DNA of 64,000 bases from Pedobacter caeni (GTDB taxonomy: Bacteria; Bacteroidota; Bacteroidia; Sphingobacteriales; Sphingobacteriaceae), in contig NZ_FQUQ01000003.1 in NCBI RefSeq assembly GCF_900129215.1, forward strand, positions 390,101 through 454,100. Direction: 5' to 3'. Within the stretch, counting starts at the first letter, position 1. Every line of letters starts with the position of its first letter. The notes below the pieces were generated by a model that worked only from the letters and a program-made list of their open reading frames with translations, made no database searches and was not told where the DNA came from. The translations under genes were made by a program, and so were the position numbers. This document shows positions 18,466 through 26,820 of this stretch, piece by piece.

Positions 18466-18496
18466 CAAATATACACCCTTAAATCATTTTTGCAAA
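18466..18496 (-). promoter_or_regulatory. Promoter of the tRNA-Val pair
   Basis: On the minus strand: TTTG (complement of 18493-18496), 19-bp spacer, TATATTTG (complement of 18466-18473). This is a full match to the Bacteroidota TTTG-N19-TAnnTTTG promoter, about 80 nt upstream of the first tRNA. Confidence 0.75.
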
Positions 18497-18512
18497 AGTT
18501 TTTTCAGCTTTT

Positions 18513-19238
18513 TTAAGAGAGCACATCTTCGAGGACCTGATGTGAGCGGATTTCTCCGAAAGAAGCCGTGTGTAAGGTGTAGTAAGTCAGTATTTTATCA
18601 AGAATGTGACGGCGTGTTTTATTTTCTAATTTTATTTCATTTATTTTTTCAAAAGGCAAGATGTAAAAGGAAATAAACAGGGCTGCGTCTGTTTTATCTA
18701 TAAAATAGGGGTGTATCGGAGGAAGAGATTTAAACTCCCCTTCCTGTAAATCGAAATAACTTTGGTCGCTCTTTGTTTCTGTACTCGGTGCAAAACCCAG
18801 ATAACGGCTGAGTTTAAGCAAAAATGCAAGGTGGAAATTTACGTTCATTTCTTCAGATTCATCAAACCAGCAGATGGCGCTGAAGATGAAATCGAACAAA
18901 TGTTCATCAGCCATTTGCTGGCGGATGCTTTTGTATAAAACCTCATTTAAGAAAATGGTGATCGTACTTTTGATGATGTCGTAAGGGATGCTGCGGAAAA
19001 TAGGGGTAGGCCTCAATTCTGAAATCCGCTGTATACTCGTATTTGCCTTATGATAAACCACCATTTCTACCAGGTGTAAGGGCTGTAACATGTTCATCCG
19101 GATTTTCGCCTTTGGCTTTTTAACCCCATTGATCATGTACGACTGGATGCCGAATTTCTCGGTAAACATCTGCACAACGACACTATTCTCACTGTATAAG
19201 GTCGTTTTTAGTACAATTCCGCGGGTTTTATGCAGCAT
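18513..19238 (-). CDS. recO: DNA repair protein RecO
   Basis: A 241-residue protein. The N-terminal OB fold has the RecO signature (TRGIVLKTTLYSENSVVVQM, then GIQSYMINGVKKPKAK), and a helical C-terminal domain follows (residues about 85-235). RecO loads RecA onto SSB-coated gaps with RecF/RecR and anneals ssDNA. The zinc-finger cysteines of some RecO proteins are absent, as is usual in this phylum. The start overlaps the end of the upstream diacylglycerol-kinase-family gene by 11 bp, so the two are co-transcribed. Confidence 0.92.
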   Translation of the reverse strand: MLHKTRGIVLKTTLYSENSVVVQMFTEKFGIQSYMINGVKKPKAKIRMNMLQPLHLVEMVVYHKANTSIQRISELRPTPIFRSIPYDIIKSTITIFLNEVLYKSIRQQMADEHLFDFIFSAICWFDESEEMNVNFHLAFLLKLSRYLGFAPSTETKSDQSYFDLQEGEFKSLPPIHPYFIDKTDAALFISFYILPFEKINEIKLENKTRRHILDKILTYYTLHTASFGEIRSHQVLEDVLS

Positions 19239-19584
19239 GAGCTATTTTGGGGATGAAAATGATCAGTCCGATGATGACTGAGGTGATGGCAGCCAGCAGT
19301 ACCGCTCCGGCCGCAGCATCTTTAATGATCTTTGCCTGTGGATGAATGGCAGGAGAAACCAGGTCTACCAATACTTCAATTGCCGTGTTAAACAATTCCG
19401 AAAGCAAGACCAACCCTGAAGAAACGACGATCCAGAGCCATTCCGTTTGAGATAATTGAAAATACCATCCTGCGAGGCCAACAATGGTCAGCGCTGCCAG
19501 GTGAAACCTGAAATTAAACTGGCTTTTAAAGGCATAAGCAATCCCCGAAAATGCATAACCGAAACTTTTTATAAACTTAGCCAT
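19228..19584 (-). CDS. Diacylglycerol kinase family membrane protein (DgkA-type)
   Basis: 118 residues with three hydrophobic helices and the DgkA/undecaprenol-kinase signature: ELFNTAIEVLVDLVSP followed by HPQAKIIKDAAAGAVLLAA. The Glu, Asn and Asp residues of the active site and the conserved Lys-Asp-x-Ala-Ala-Gly are all present. In Bacteroidota and Firmicutes this family phosphorylates undecaprenol or diacylglycerol at the inner membrane; which substrate applies here is not determined by sequence. It is upstream of, and overlaps, recO. Confidence 0.9.
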   Translation of the reverse strand: MAKFIKSFGYAFSGIAYAFKSQFNFRFHLAALTIVGLAGWYFQLSQTEWLWIVVSSGLVLLSELFNTAIEVLVDLVSPAIHPQAKIIKDAAAGAVLLAAITSVIIGLIIFIPKIAHAA

Positions 19585-19680
19585 ACCTTACTGCTCAAAT
19601 TAGGATTTGTCCTGATGCAAAGTACGTCATGCTTTCGAACATATCCAATTTTTAAATCTGCTTCTTGCTTTTGATGTTTA

Positions 19681-19736
19681 TTAACAATACCTTAACATTG
19701 ACTTAAACTTATCGGGGGGAATCTGTTTTACTTTTG
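19681..19736 (+). promoter_or_regulatory. Pho-box-like triple direct repeat plus -7 element, ECF sigma promoter
   Basis: Three direct repeats in 11-bp register: TTAAC at 19681, TTAAC at 19692 and TTAAA at 19703. A weaker TTTGA sits one period upstream at 19670. The -7 octamer TACTTTTG lies at 19729-19736, 26 bp from the start of the third repeat. The alkaline phosphatase promoter at 27876 has the same repeats and the same 26-bp distance. PhoB/PhoP boxes are tandem 11-bp repeats, and B. subtilis PhoP uses TTAACA. Binding by a PhoB-type regulator here is inference. Confidence 0.75.
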
Positions 19737-19835
19737 TCGCAGTAAAATCTAGCACTCAGAAATATAGGAGATTCCAGGGGGAGCAAGGACCGTGTGTGAA
19801 AACAAGGCCTGAACATTTAATATTGAAAACGAGAA

Positions 19836-20405
19836 TTGGAACATAGCGATCAACAATTACTGGCCCGTTTAAAAGGCGGTGATCATGCGGCTTTTACCGA
19901 GATTTATAACCGGTATTGGTCGGTGCTTTATCTCCATGCGCGTCGTATGTTGGGGGAATCCGATCTTGCCCGTGATGTTGTTCAGGAAGTATTTACAGGA
20001 ATATGGAACAAATCTGCCCAGTTGGAACTGAATATCAGCCTCAATGCTTATTTGTATAAATGTGTAAGGAATACCATTCTGAATATGATCCGCCGGGAGA
20101 AAGTAGAACTTGGCTACCTGGCAGATTTAGGGCAGTTTTATGAGGAAGGCATTCCCTGTACGGAAGAACAATTACGCTTCAATGAACTCAACAAGCTGAT
20201 TGAAGAAGGGCTGAGTCAGATGCCACCTAAAATGAGGGAAGTTTTTGATTTGAGCAGAAAGCAATACCTTCCTCATGCAGAAATTGCAAGACACCTGGAC
20301 ATCTCTGAGGGGACAGTGAAGAAACAAATCAATAAAGCCTTGCGTCTGTTGAGGCTTAAGTTACACCTGCCGGTAACGGTGCTGTTGGTGTTGCTGAAAT
20401 TATAA
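19836..20405 (+). CDS. ECF-type RNA polymerase sigma factor
   Basis: 189 residues: sigma region 2 (AFTEIYNRYWSVLYLHARRM, then DLARDVVQEVFTGIWNK) and sigma-70 region 4 with HTH (LPHAEIARHLDISEGTVKKQ). The frame is closed by a TGA at 19824 and has no early ATG, so the TTG at 19836 must be the start; it gives the usual family N-terminus. It opens an ECF / FecR / SusC / SusD series. By analogy with FecI/FecR systems it is released when the SusC-type receptor (which has an STN domain) senses substrate. Its own promoter carries the Pho-box-like repeats. Confidence 0.9.
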   Translation: MEHSDQQLLARLKGGDHAAFTEIYNRYWSVLYLHARRMLGESDLARDVVQEVFTGIWNKSAQLELNISLNAYLYKCVRNTILNMIRREKVELGYLADLGQFYEEGIPCTEEQLRFNELNKLIEEGLSQMPPKMREVFDLSRKQYLPHAEIARHLDISEGTVKKQINKALRLLRLKLHLPVTVLLVLLKL

Positions 20406-20490
20406 GAAAATATTTTTTCTTACCGCGTACACCCTCCGCTCAGGCAGCGTGTCTTACCAATATAAAGCATCATCCCTTTATAAATCAAAT

Positions 20491-21624
20491 ATGAACAAAG
20501 ACGGTATTTTATTGCTGTTGAAAAAGTATGAAGAAGGCAATTGTACCCCTGAAGAGGAGGCAATTATCGAATCATGGTACAATCAGCAGGCGAGAAAAAA
20601 CAACATCAACCCAATACAGGAGGATCTTTCAGAAACAAAAGACCTGATGTGGGAGATGATCGGGCAACAGTTACCCGCTCCAAAAAGGATGTCTATAGCT
20701 TATTGGCGCATCGCAGCGGCGGCGGTCATTCTTATGGTGGTTGGGGCAGGATTCTATTTTTATACCTCTAACCATAATCAGGAGTTTCCGCAGGAACTGA
20801 AACTCAGCCAGGCTAACGACATCGCCCCCGGAGGAAATAAAGCTTATCTGGTGCTGGCGGATGGAAAGCGCATCGCTTTAACAGATGCAAAAAATGGCAC
20901 TCTTGCTCAACAATCTGGAATTACCATCACGAAAAAAGCCGATGGACAACTGATCTATACCATTTCTGAACAGAAATCGGGCAATCCTTCCGGATTCAAC
21001 ACCATCGAAACACCTAATGGTGGTCAATACCAGGTGAGTTTGCCGGATGGAACCACTGTATGGTTAAATGCGGCTTCTTCCCTGAAATACCCTGTCAGTT
21101 TCGCAAACACCAATCAGCGTAAAGTTGAGTTAAACGGAGAAGCCTATTTTGAGGTTGCAAAAGATAAAACCAAACCATTTCGGGTAATGAGTAAGGGCCA
21201 GGAAGTTGAAGTACTGGGCACTCATTTTAATGTCAACAGTTATGCCAATGAGCAGGCTGTAAGGACCACTTTATTTGAAGGGTCTGTAAAGGTGTCCAAT
21301 TCCGGAGATCAGAAAATCCTTAAACCCGGACAGCAATCAGCGGCACAAAATGCAGGCTTAACGGTTGCTGCTGCTAACCTTCAGGAAGTACTGGCCTGGA
21401 AGAATGGTTATTTCGATTTCAACGACGAAGAGATTCAAAGTGTGATGCGTAAGATATCGCGCTGGTATAATGTAGACATTGAATTTAATGGTAGAATCAC
21501 TGCTGAACGCTTCAATGGTGGGATATCAAGATATAAAAATATCAGTCAGGTGTTGAGCCTGCTGTCATCCACCGGAGCTGTTCATTTTAAAGTCGAAGGA
21601 AGGAGGATCATCGTGATGCCATAA
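20491..21624 (+). CDS. FecR-family anti-sigma factor
   Basis: 377 residues from the ATG at 20491 (MNKDGILLLLKKYEEG). A GTG at 20449 would add 14 atypical residues. Order: a short cytosolic anti-sigma segment (1-65), one transmembrane helix (IAAAAVILMVVGAGFYFYTS, about 72-91), a periplasmic FecR domain (YQVSLPDGTTVWLNAASSLK to LGTHFNVNSY) and a C-terminal DUF4974 domain (FDFNDEEIQSVMRKISRWYN). It holds the upstream ECF sigma factor at the membrane and receives the signal from the STN domain of the SusC-type receptor. It lies 85 bp after the sigma gene. Confidence 0.93.
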   Translation: MNKDGILLLLKKYEEGNCTPEEEAIIESWYNQQARKNNINPIQEDLSETKDLMWEMIGQQLPAPKRMSIAYWRIAAAAVILMVVGAGFYFYTSNHNQEFPQELKLSQANDIAPGGNKAYLVLADGKRIALTDAKNGTLAQQSGITITKKADGQLIYTISEQKSGNPSGFNTIETPNGGQYQVSLPDGTTVWLNAASSLKYPVSFANTNQRKVELNGEAYFEVAKDKTKPFRVMSKGQEVEVLGTHFNVNSYANEQAVRTTLFEGSVKVSNSGDQKILKPGQQSAAQNAGLTVAAANLQEVLAWKNGYFDFNDEEIQSVMRKISRWYNVDIEFNGRITAERFNGGISRYKNISQVLSLLSSTGAVHFKVEGRRIIVMP

Positions 21625-21663
21625 CCATGACAACAGCAGATGATCTGTGCTAAACAAAAAAGC

Positions 21664-21691
21664 CAGGAAACCGACTCGAATCGGAATCCTG
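21664..21691 (+). promoter_or_regulatory. Hairpin in the fecR-susC leader
   Basis: CAGGA-AA-CCGA-CTCGAA-TCGG-AA-TCCTG: outer 5-bp and inner 4-bp stems separated by a symmetric AA/AA internal loop. It lies in the 170-nt gap before susC. No T-run follows, so it is more likely an mRNA processing or stability hairpin than a terminator. Confidence 0.4.
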
Positions 21692-21794
21692 ACCGTAGTT
21701 CAGATTGATCAATACATCCTGGAATATATTAATGAACCGCGATCGCCTGACGCATCTTGGAAAATGAAAGGGCAAACCGCTAAAAACTAATCAA

Positions 21795-24700
21795 ATGTAC
21801 AATTTTTACCCTAAATCCCTACGGGAGCCAAGGCGGCCTGTAGCTAAATTTTTGCTGATTATGAAGTTGACTACCCTGCTTTTGATCACAGCCATCTTAC
21901 AGGTAAGCGCCGGCTCTTATGCGCAAAGGATTACTTTATCTGAAAAAAATGCCCCCTTGAAAAAGGTTTTTGATAAAATAAGAACTCAAAGCGGTTATGA
22001 TTTTCTCTTTACCACCTCTATCCTTAAGGAGGCAAAACCGGTAAACATCGATGTGAAAAACATGATGATTACTGAGGTATTGAACGCTATTTTTGCAGAA
22101 CAACCACTCAAATATAATATTGAAGACAAGAGTGTCATCATCAGAAAAAAGGAAAAATCTTCTTTTGAAAAAGTAAGCACCTACTTCTCATTTGTGAACA
22201 TCACCGGAAAGGTGGTAGACGCGAAAGGCGGGCCATTACCAGGCGCATCTATCGCCGTTAAAGGAACAACAAAAAGAACCCTGACCGATGGGGAAGGAAC
22301 TTTTAAAATTGTTGCTGCGGAAAATGAAGTCCTCCTGATCAGTATGATCGGCTATGAAAGCCAGGAATTTATCATAGGAAAAGAGAGCAGTATCAATATT
22401 ACCTTAAAAGAATCTACCGTAAACCTGGAAGGTGTGGTGGTAACAGCATTAGGGATCAAAAGAGAAGAAAAGTCCCTGGGTTATGCGGTGCAAAAAGTAC
22501 AGGGAAATACCCTGACTTCTGTAAAAGGGGTAGATGTGGCCACCTCTTTAACGGGTAAGGTTGCCGGTCTGAATATTCAAAACAGTACGGAATTTGGGGA
22601 GAGCCCGACGATCAGGCTCAGAGGAGCTGACGCATTACTGGTGATCGATGGGGTACCTTATGCCAATGTTTCTCTAAGCGATATCGCTCCGGATGATGTG
22701 GAGAGCATTGATGTGTTGAAAGGTGCTACCGCTTCTGCATTGTACGGTAACCGTGGCGGAAATGGTGCCATCATGATCACCACCAAAAGAGGAAATAAAG
22801 AAGGAGGGGTAGACATTGCTTTCAACAGCAGTAATATGTTCTCTTCGGGCTTCCTTGCCTTTCCGGAAATTCAAACGTCCTATAGCTCTGGTGGTGGTGG
22901 TAAATATGGTGTCGGGGATTATGTATGGGGAGATAAACTGGACATCGGAAGGACAGCCAAACAATACAATCCTTCCAGCTATCAGTTCGAAGAGATGCCA
23001 TTGGTTTCTAAAGGAAAAGAAAACCTGAAGAATTTTATGCAGCAGGGGTATATCCTGAACAATAGCTTAAGCATTTCTCAAAAAGGAAAATATGGAAGCT
23101 TCCGGACTTCATTTACCCATGTTTACGACAAAGGGCAATACCCGAATACGAAACTGAATAAAATTATTGCCAGTATGTCTGGTGATATGAAAGTAGGTAA
23201 ATTTAGCCTCGATGGTGGTTTTACCTTCAACAAAAGATATTACCCTAACAATGTAGGATCGAAATATGGGGGATCTGGTTATCTGTACAACCTGGTTGTT
23301 TGGACCGGATCAGAATATGATGTCCGTGATTATAAAAATTACTGGGTAGATGGTAAGGAGAACATACAGCAAAACTGGATGGAAAATAACTGGTATGATA
23401 ATCCTTATTTTATCGCCAATGAAATCCTTCATGGCAATGATTATAACCTGATCAATGGTTATGTAAATGCAAGTTACGAGATCAAGCCCTGGTTAAAGGC
23501 GATGATCCGCTCGGGTGTTGACAGTTACAGCAATAAAGACGAATACCGGAATGCGATCAGTGCAGTAGGCGGCTGGAATAAAAAAGGCTCTTATAGCCTG
23601 CTCAACAGCAATGGCTTAAGTTTTAATAATGATGTGATCTTAACCGCGAATACCAAAGTCGGTGATTTTGAAATCAATGGCCTTGTAGGGGGAAGTTTGT
23701 ATTATACCCAGGACGCCGGTGTAAAAGTAACCACGGCGAATGGACTCACTGTCCCTGGATTTTACTCTCTGGCAGCATCGGTTGATCCGGTAACGACTAG
23801 CTTTATTAATCCTTTTGATGATTCCCTGTTGACCGGCAAGAAGCAGGTGAACGGATTGTATTCAAAACTCTCTTTGTCTTATAAGAACTTCGCTTACCTT
23901 GACCTGACAGGCCGTAACGATTGGTCTTCAACTTTATCAGCAGATCAGCGTTCTTATTTTTATCCTTCCGTTTCCGGAAGTTTAGTGTTCTCAGAAATCA
24001 TCAAGTTGCCGGAATGGGTAGATCTGGCCAAAGTACGCGGAGCCTGGACACAGACGAAATTAGATCCTTCAATTTATGAAGTCAATAACAGCTACGGAAT
24101 TTCTACCAATGTCTGGAATGGGGCCAGCTCCAGTAGCTTTCCAAGCAAAATCAGAGGGGTGGATATCCTGCCACAAACCAACAGGACGTATGAACTGGGT
24201 GCAGCCTTCGCTTTCCTGAAAAACAGGATCCGCTTTGATGCCACTTATTTCAATAACCTTTACTACAACAGAATTATTTCTTCCAGAATCAGTAGTGCTT
24301 CAGGGTTTAAAGAAGTGCTGATCAATACAAAAGAAGAATTGTCGAGAAAAGGGGTTGAGCTTTCCTTGGAGGGAACAGCGCTGAAGACAACAGATTTTAC
24401 CTGGACCGTCGGGATGAACTGGTCAACAAACAGACATTACTATTCGAAGTTAGACCCGGTTTATTCTTCTAAAGAGCAGTGGGTGAAAGAAGGAAGCCGT
24501 TGGGATTGGAAGTCAGGGACCAAATGGGATACCGCTCCGGATGGTCAGCCGATCTTACAAAATGGTTTACCGGTACGCAGCCCTCAAACGAGTGCATTGG
24601 CTTATACAGATCCCGACTGGATCTGGGGAATCAACAATAATTTCAGGTATAAGAATTTCTCGCTGGCCTTCTCTTTTGATGGCAGGGTAGGTGGAAGCAG

Positions 24701-25190
24701 CTATTCCAATACCATTCAGGCGTTATGGAATGCCGGCTCTCATATCGATAGTGATAACAACTGGAGATATGATGAAGTGGTGAACGGGAAAAAATCTTAC
24801 GTTGCAAATGGGGTATCTGTGGTATCCGGTACGGCTACCAGGGATGTATATGGAAACATCATCAGTGATACCCGCGTATTTGCACCAAATACAACAGCGG
24901 TATCCTATGAAGCATACACCAAAAGGTACCATTCTAATGCCTATACCGCAGCACCTCAGAATTACTTTTTACAAACATTTTTTAAGTTGAGAGAGTTGAG
25001 CCTGACTTATGCAATTCCTGCTGAGCTGGTTAAAAATCTGGGAATGAGGAATGCTTCAGTAGGTTTTGTCGGACAAAACATGTTGTTGTGGACTAAAGAG
25101 TGGAAGTATGCTGATCCTGATAAAGGAGTGGATAACCTAAACTCCCCATCAGTAAGGTATATGGGATTCAATGTAAAAGTTAACTTTTAA
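21795..25190 (+). CDS. SusC/RagA-family TonB-linked outer-membrane receptor with STN domain
   Basis: 1131 residues. A long basic N-terminus and signal peptide (MKLTTLLLITAILQVSAGSY) are followed by an STN signalling domain (about 45-120). Then come a carboxypeptidase-regulatory-like domain (NITGKVVDAKGGPLPGASIA), a plug (VVVTALGIKREEKSLGYAV; SALYGNRGGNGAIMITTKRG) and a 22-strand barrel ending in a strand with Phe (FNVKVNF). It imports oligomeric ligands with the SusD lipoprotein encoded 11 bp downstream. The STN domain links it to the FecR/ECF pair. The ligand is not visible in the sequence; the phosphatases that follow suggest a phosphorylated polymer or ester. Confidence 0.95.
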   Translation: MYNFYPKSLREPRRPVAKFLLIMKLTTLLLITAILQVSAGSYAQRITLSEKNAPLKKVFDKIRTQSGYDFLFTTSILKEAKPVNIDVKNMMITEVLNAIFAEQPLKYNIEDKSVIIRKKEKSSFEKVSTYFSFVNITGKVVDAKGGPLPGASIAVKGTTKRTLTDGEGTFKIVAAENEVLLISMIGYESQEFIIGKESSINITLKESTVNLEGVVVTALGIKREEKSLGYAVQKVQGNTLTSVKGVDVATSLTGKVAGLNIQNSTEFGESPTIRLRGADALLVIDGVPYANVSLSDIAPDDVESIDVLKGATASALYGNRGGNGAIMITTKRGNKEGGVDIAFNSSNMFSSGFLAFPEIQTSYSSGGGGKYGVGDYVWGDKLDIGRTAKQYNPSSYQFEEMPLVSKGKENLKNFMQQGYILNNSLSISQKGKYGSFRTSFTHVYDKGQYPNTKLNKIIASMSGDMKVGKFSLDGGFTFNKRYYPNNVGSKYGGSGYLYNLVVWTGSEYDVRDYKNYWVDGKENIQQNWMENNWYDNPYFIANEILHGNDYNLINGYVNASYEIKPWLKAMIRSGVDSYSNKDEYRNAISAVGGWNKKGSYSLLNSNGLSFNNDVILTANTKVGDFEINGLVGGSLYYTQDAGVKVTTANGLTVPGFYSLAASVDPVTTSFINPFDDSLLTGKKQVNGLYSKLSLSYKNFAYLDLTGRNDWSSTLSADQRSYFYPSVSGSLVFSEIIKLPEWVDLAKVRGAWTQTKLDPSIYEVNNSYGISTNVWNGASSSSFPSKIRGVDILPQTNRTYELGAAFAFLKNRIRFDATYFNNLYYNRIISSRISSASGFKEVLINTKEELSRKGVELSLEGTALKTTDFTWTVGMNWSTNRHYYSKLDPVYSSKEQWVKEGSRWDWKSGTKWDTAPDGQPILQNGLPVRSPQTSALAYTDPDWIWGINNNFRYKNFSLAFSFDGRVGGSSYSNTIQALWNAGSHIDSDNNWRYDEVVNGKKSYVANGVSVVSGTATRDVYGNIISDTRVFAPNTTAVSYEAYTKRYHSNAYTAAPQNYFLQTFFKLRELSLTYAIPAELVKNLGMRNASVGFVGQNMLLWTKEWKYADPDKGVDNLNSPSVRYMGFNVKVNF

Positions 25191-25201
25191 AAATTACGAA
25201 C

Positions 25202-26731
25202 ATGAAAATATTTAATAAAGGCGTTCTTTTACTGGCAACAGGAATGATTTTCCTGCAGTCCTGCAAAAAGTTCGACTCCATCAATACCAACCCGAATTCT
25301 CCTTCAGTAACGACTCCGGGCTTATTGGCTACCAACCTGATCCTTAACATCACCCGTTCATCGGCAGATAAGAACTTCCTTTCTGCAGCAATGACGAGTA
25401 AACACATTGTCTGGGGCGAAATCGCACAGGGAGAACAATACAATAGCTTTGGAAGTTCAAGCTTTGATGGATTGCAGGTGTTAACCAATGTGCAGAAGAT
25501 GATTGATCTTGCTCCGGAGACAGATAAAAAAGCATATACCGGACTTGGCTTATTTATAAAAGCATATAAACTGTATTATCTTTCTTTGAGTGTGGGTGAT
25601 ATTCCATATTCTGAAGCACTTCAGGCGGAAAAAGGGATTGTAAGCCCAAAATACGATACCCAGAAAGACGTGATGATCCAGGTGTTACGTGATTTGGAAA
25701 CGGCATCAAACTCCCTCAATGGGGCAAAAAATTTTAGCGGAGATCCTATTTTTAATGGGAATGCAGACAACTGGCGTAGGGTGGTCAACTCTTTCCGCCT
25801 TAAGGTACTGATCAGCTTGTCAAAAAAAGAAAATGATCAGGATCTTAAAATCAAAGAAAGCTTTGCTAAAATTTTAGCAACAGAACCTTTACTGCGCAGC
25901 AATAACGATAACCTTCAATTGGTGTATTCGGATAGAGCCGGACAGATTTATCCTTACAACAATGCGGTCAGTAAGTTTACCACTTATGGCATGATTTCAA
26001 GTGTGCTGACAGACACGCTGAAGAAATACAACGATTATCGCTTGTTCTATTACGCGGCGCCTTCGAGGTTTAAACTGGAATCAGAGGCAAAAACGGCAGA
26101 TAGCTGGGATGCGTATCAGGGCACCAGTCCGATCATTGATTTTTCTGATGTAGTGAAGCTTTACAATGCCAACAAGTACTCTCAGTACAACCTGAGGTAT
26201 ACCGGATATGCCCCTGGAGAACCAAACATACGCATCGGCTATACAGAGCAGAATTTTATTATTGCGGAAGCGATGATCAGAGGCTGGGTTTCTGGTAATG
26301 CTAAAACTTATTATGAAGACGGAATTACACAGTCGATGGAGTTTATCGTAAAGGCAACGCCTGATGAAGCAAAATACCATAGTGGAAGAAAAATGACCCC
26401 GGCTTATATCGCGGATTATTTGAAAGGAACATCGGTGGCCTTTTCTGCAAATTCTGCCAGCCAGCTTAAACAAGTCTGGATGCAGAAATACCTGATGTAT
26501 TTTATGCAGTATTCCTATGATGCCTATTATGATTACAGACGGACAGGCTATCCTAACCTTCCGGTTGATCCAGCCACAAATACGAATCCTGATGATAAAA
26601 CGAAAATCCCTGTGCGGTATTTGTATCCTTCAGAAGAGTATCAGTACAACGTAGAGAACCTTAAGGCTGCGTTAAGCAGACAATACTCCGGCAACGATAA
26701 GAGTAATGGTTTAATGTGGATCTTACAATAA
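25202..26731 (+). CDS. SusD/RagB-family nutrient-binding outer-membrane lipoprotein
   Basis: 509 residues with a lipobox (GMIFLQSCKKFDSINTNPN) and the SusD-like_2 pattern: the N-terminal NTNPNSPSVTTPG motif, TPR-like helices, and a C-terminal W-x-QKYLMYFMQYSYDAYYDY segment followed by the RRTGYP motif. It caps the SusC-type barrel and captures substrate at the cell surface. It is co-transcribed with susC (11-bp gap) and followed by a strong terminator, so expression of the downstream enzyme gene may be separate or attenuated. Confidence 0.93.
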   Translation: MKIFNKGVLLLATGMIFLQSCKKFDSINTNPNSPSVTTPGLLATNLILNITRSSADKNFLSAAMTSKHIVWGEIAQGEQYNSFGSSSFDGLQVLTNVQKMIDLAPETDKKAYTGLGLFIKAYKLYYLSLSVGDIPYSEALQAEKGIVSPKYDTQKDVMIQVLRDLETASNSLNGAKNFSGDPIFNGNADNWRRVVNSFRLKVLISLSKKENDQDLKIKESFAKILATEPLLRSNNDNLQLVYSDRAGQIYPYNNAVSKFTTYGMISSVLTDTLKKYNDYRLFYYAAPSRFKLESEAKTADSWDAYQGTSPIIDFSDVVKLYNANKYSQYNLRYTGYAPGEPNIRIGYTEQNFIIAEAMIRGWVSGNAKTYYEDGITQSMEFIVKATPDEAKYHSGRKMTPAYIADYLKGTSVAFSANSASQLKQVWMQKYLMYFMQYSYDAYYDYRRTGYPNLPVDPATNTNPDDKTKIPVRYLYPSEEYQYNVENLKAALSRQYSGNDKSNGLMWILQ

Positions 26732-26749
26732 TTGTAACGCTCAATTCAT

Positions 26750-26792
26750 ACCGGCCGTCCTTTGTTATTTTCTTAAGGCGGCCGGTTTTTTT
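26750..26792 (+). terminator. Rho-independent terminator after susD
   Basis: GC-rich stem ACCGGCCG-T-CCTT / AAGGCGGCCGGT (12 bp, one bulged T), directly followed by seven T residues. It separates the SusCD operon from the following enzyme gene. Confidence 0.85.
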
Positions 26793-26820
26793 ATATCGTT
26801 TATTTCAAAATATATTTACA

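Noticed and set aside
20449..20490. GTG at 20449 as start of the FecR gene
   Set aside because: The added 14 residues are not part of the family N-terminus, which begins with MNKDGILLLLKKYEEG at 20491.
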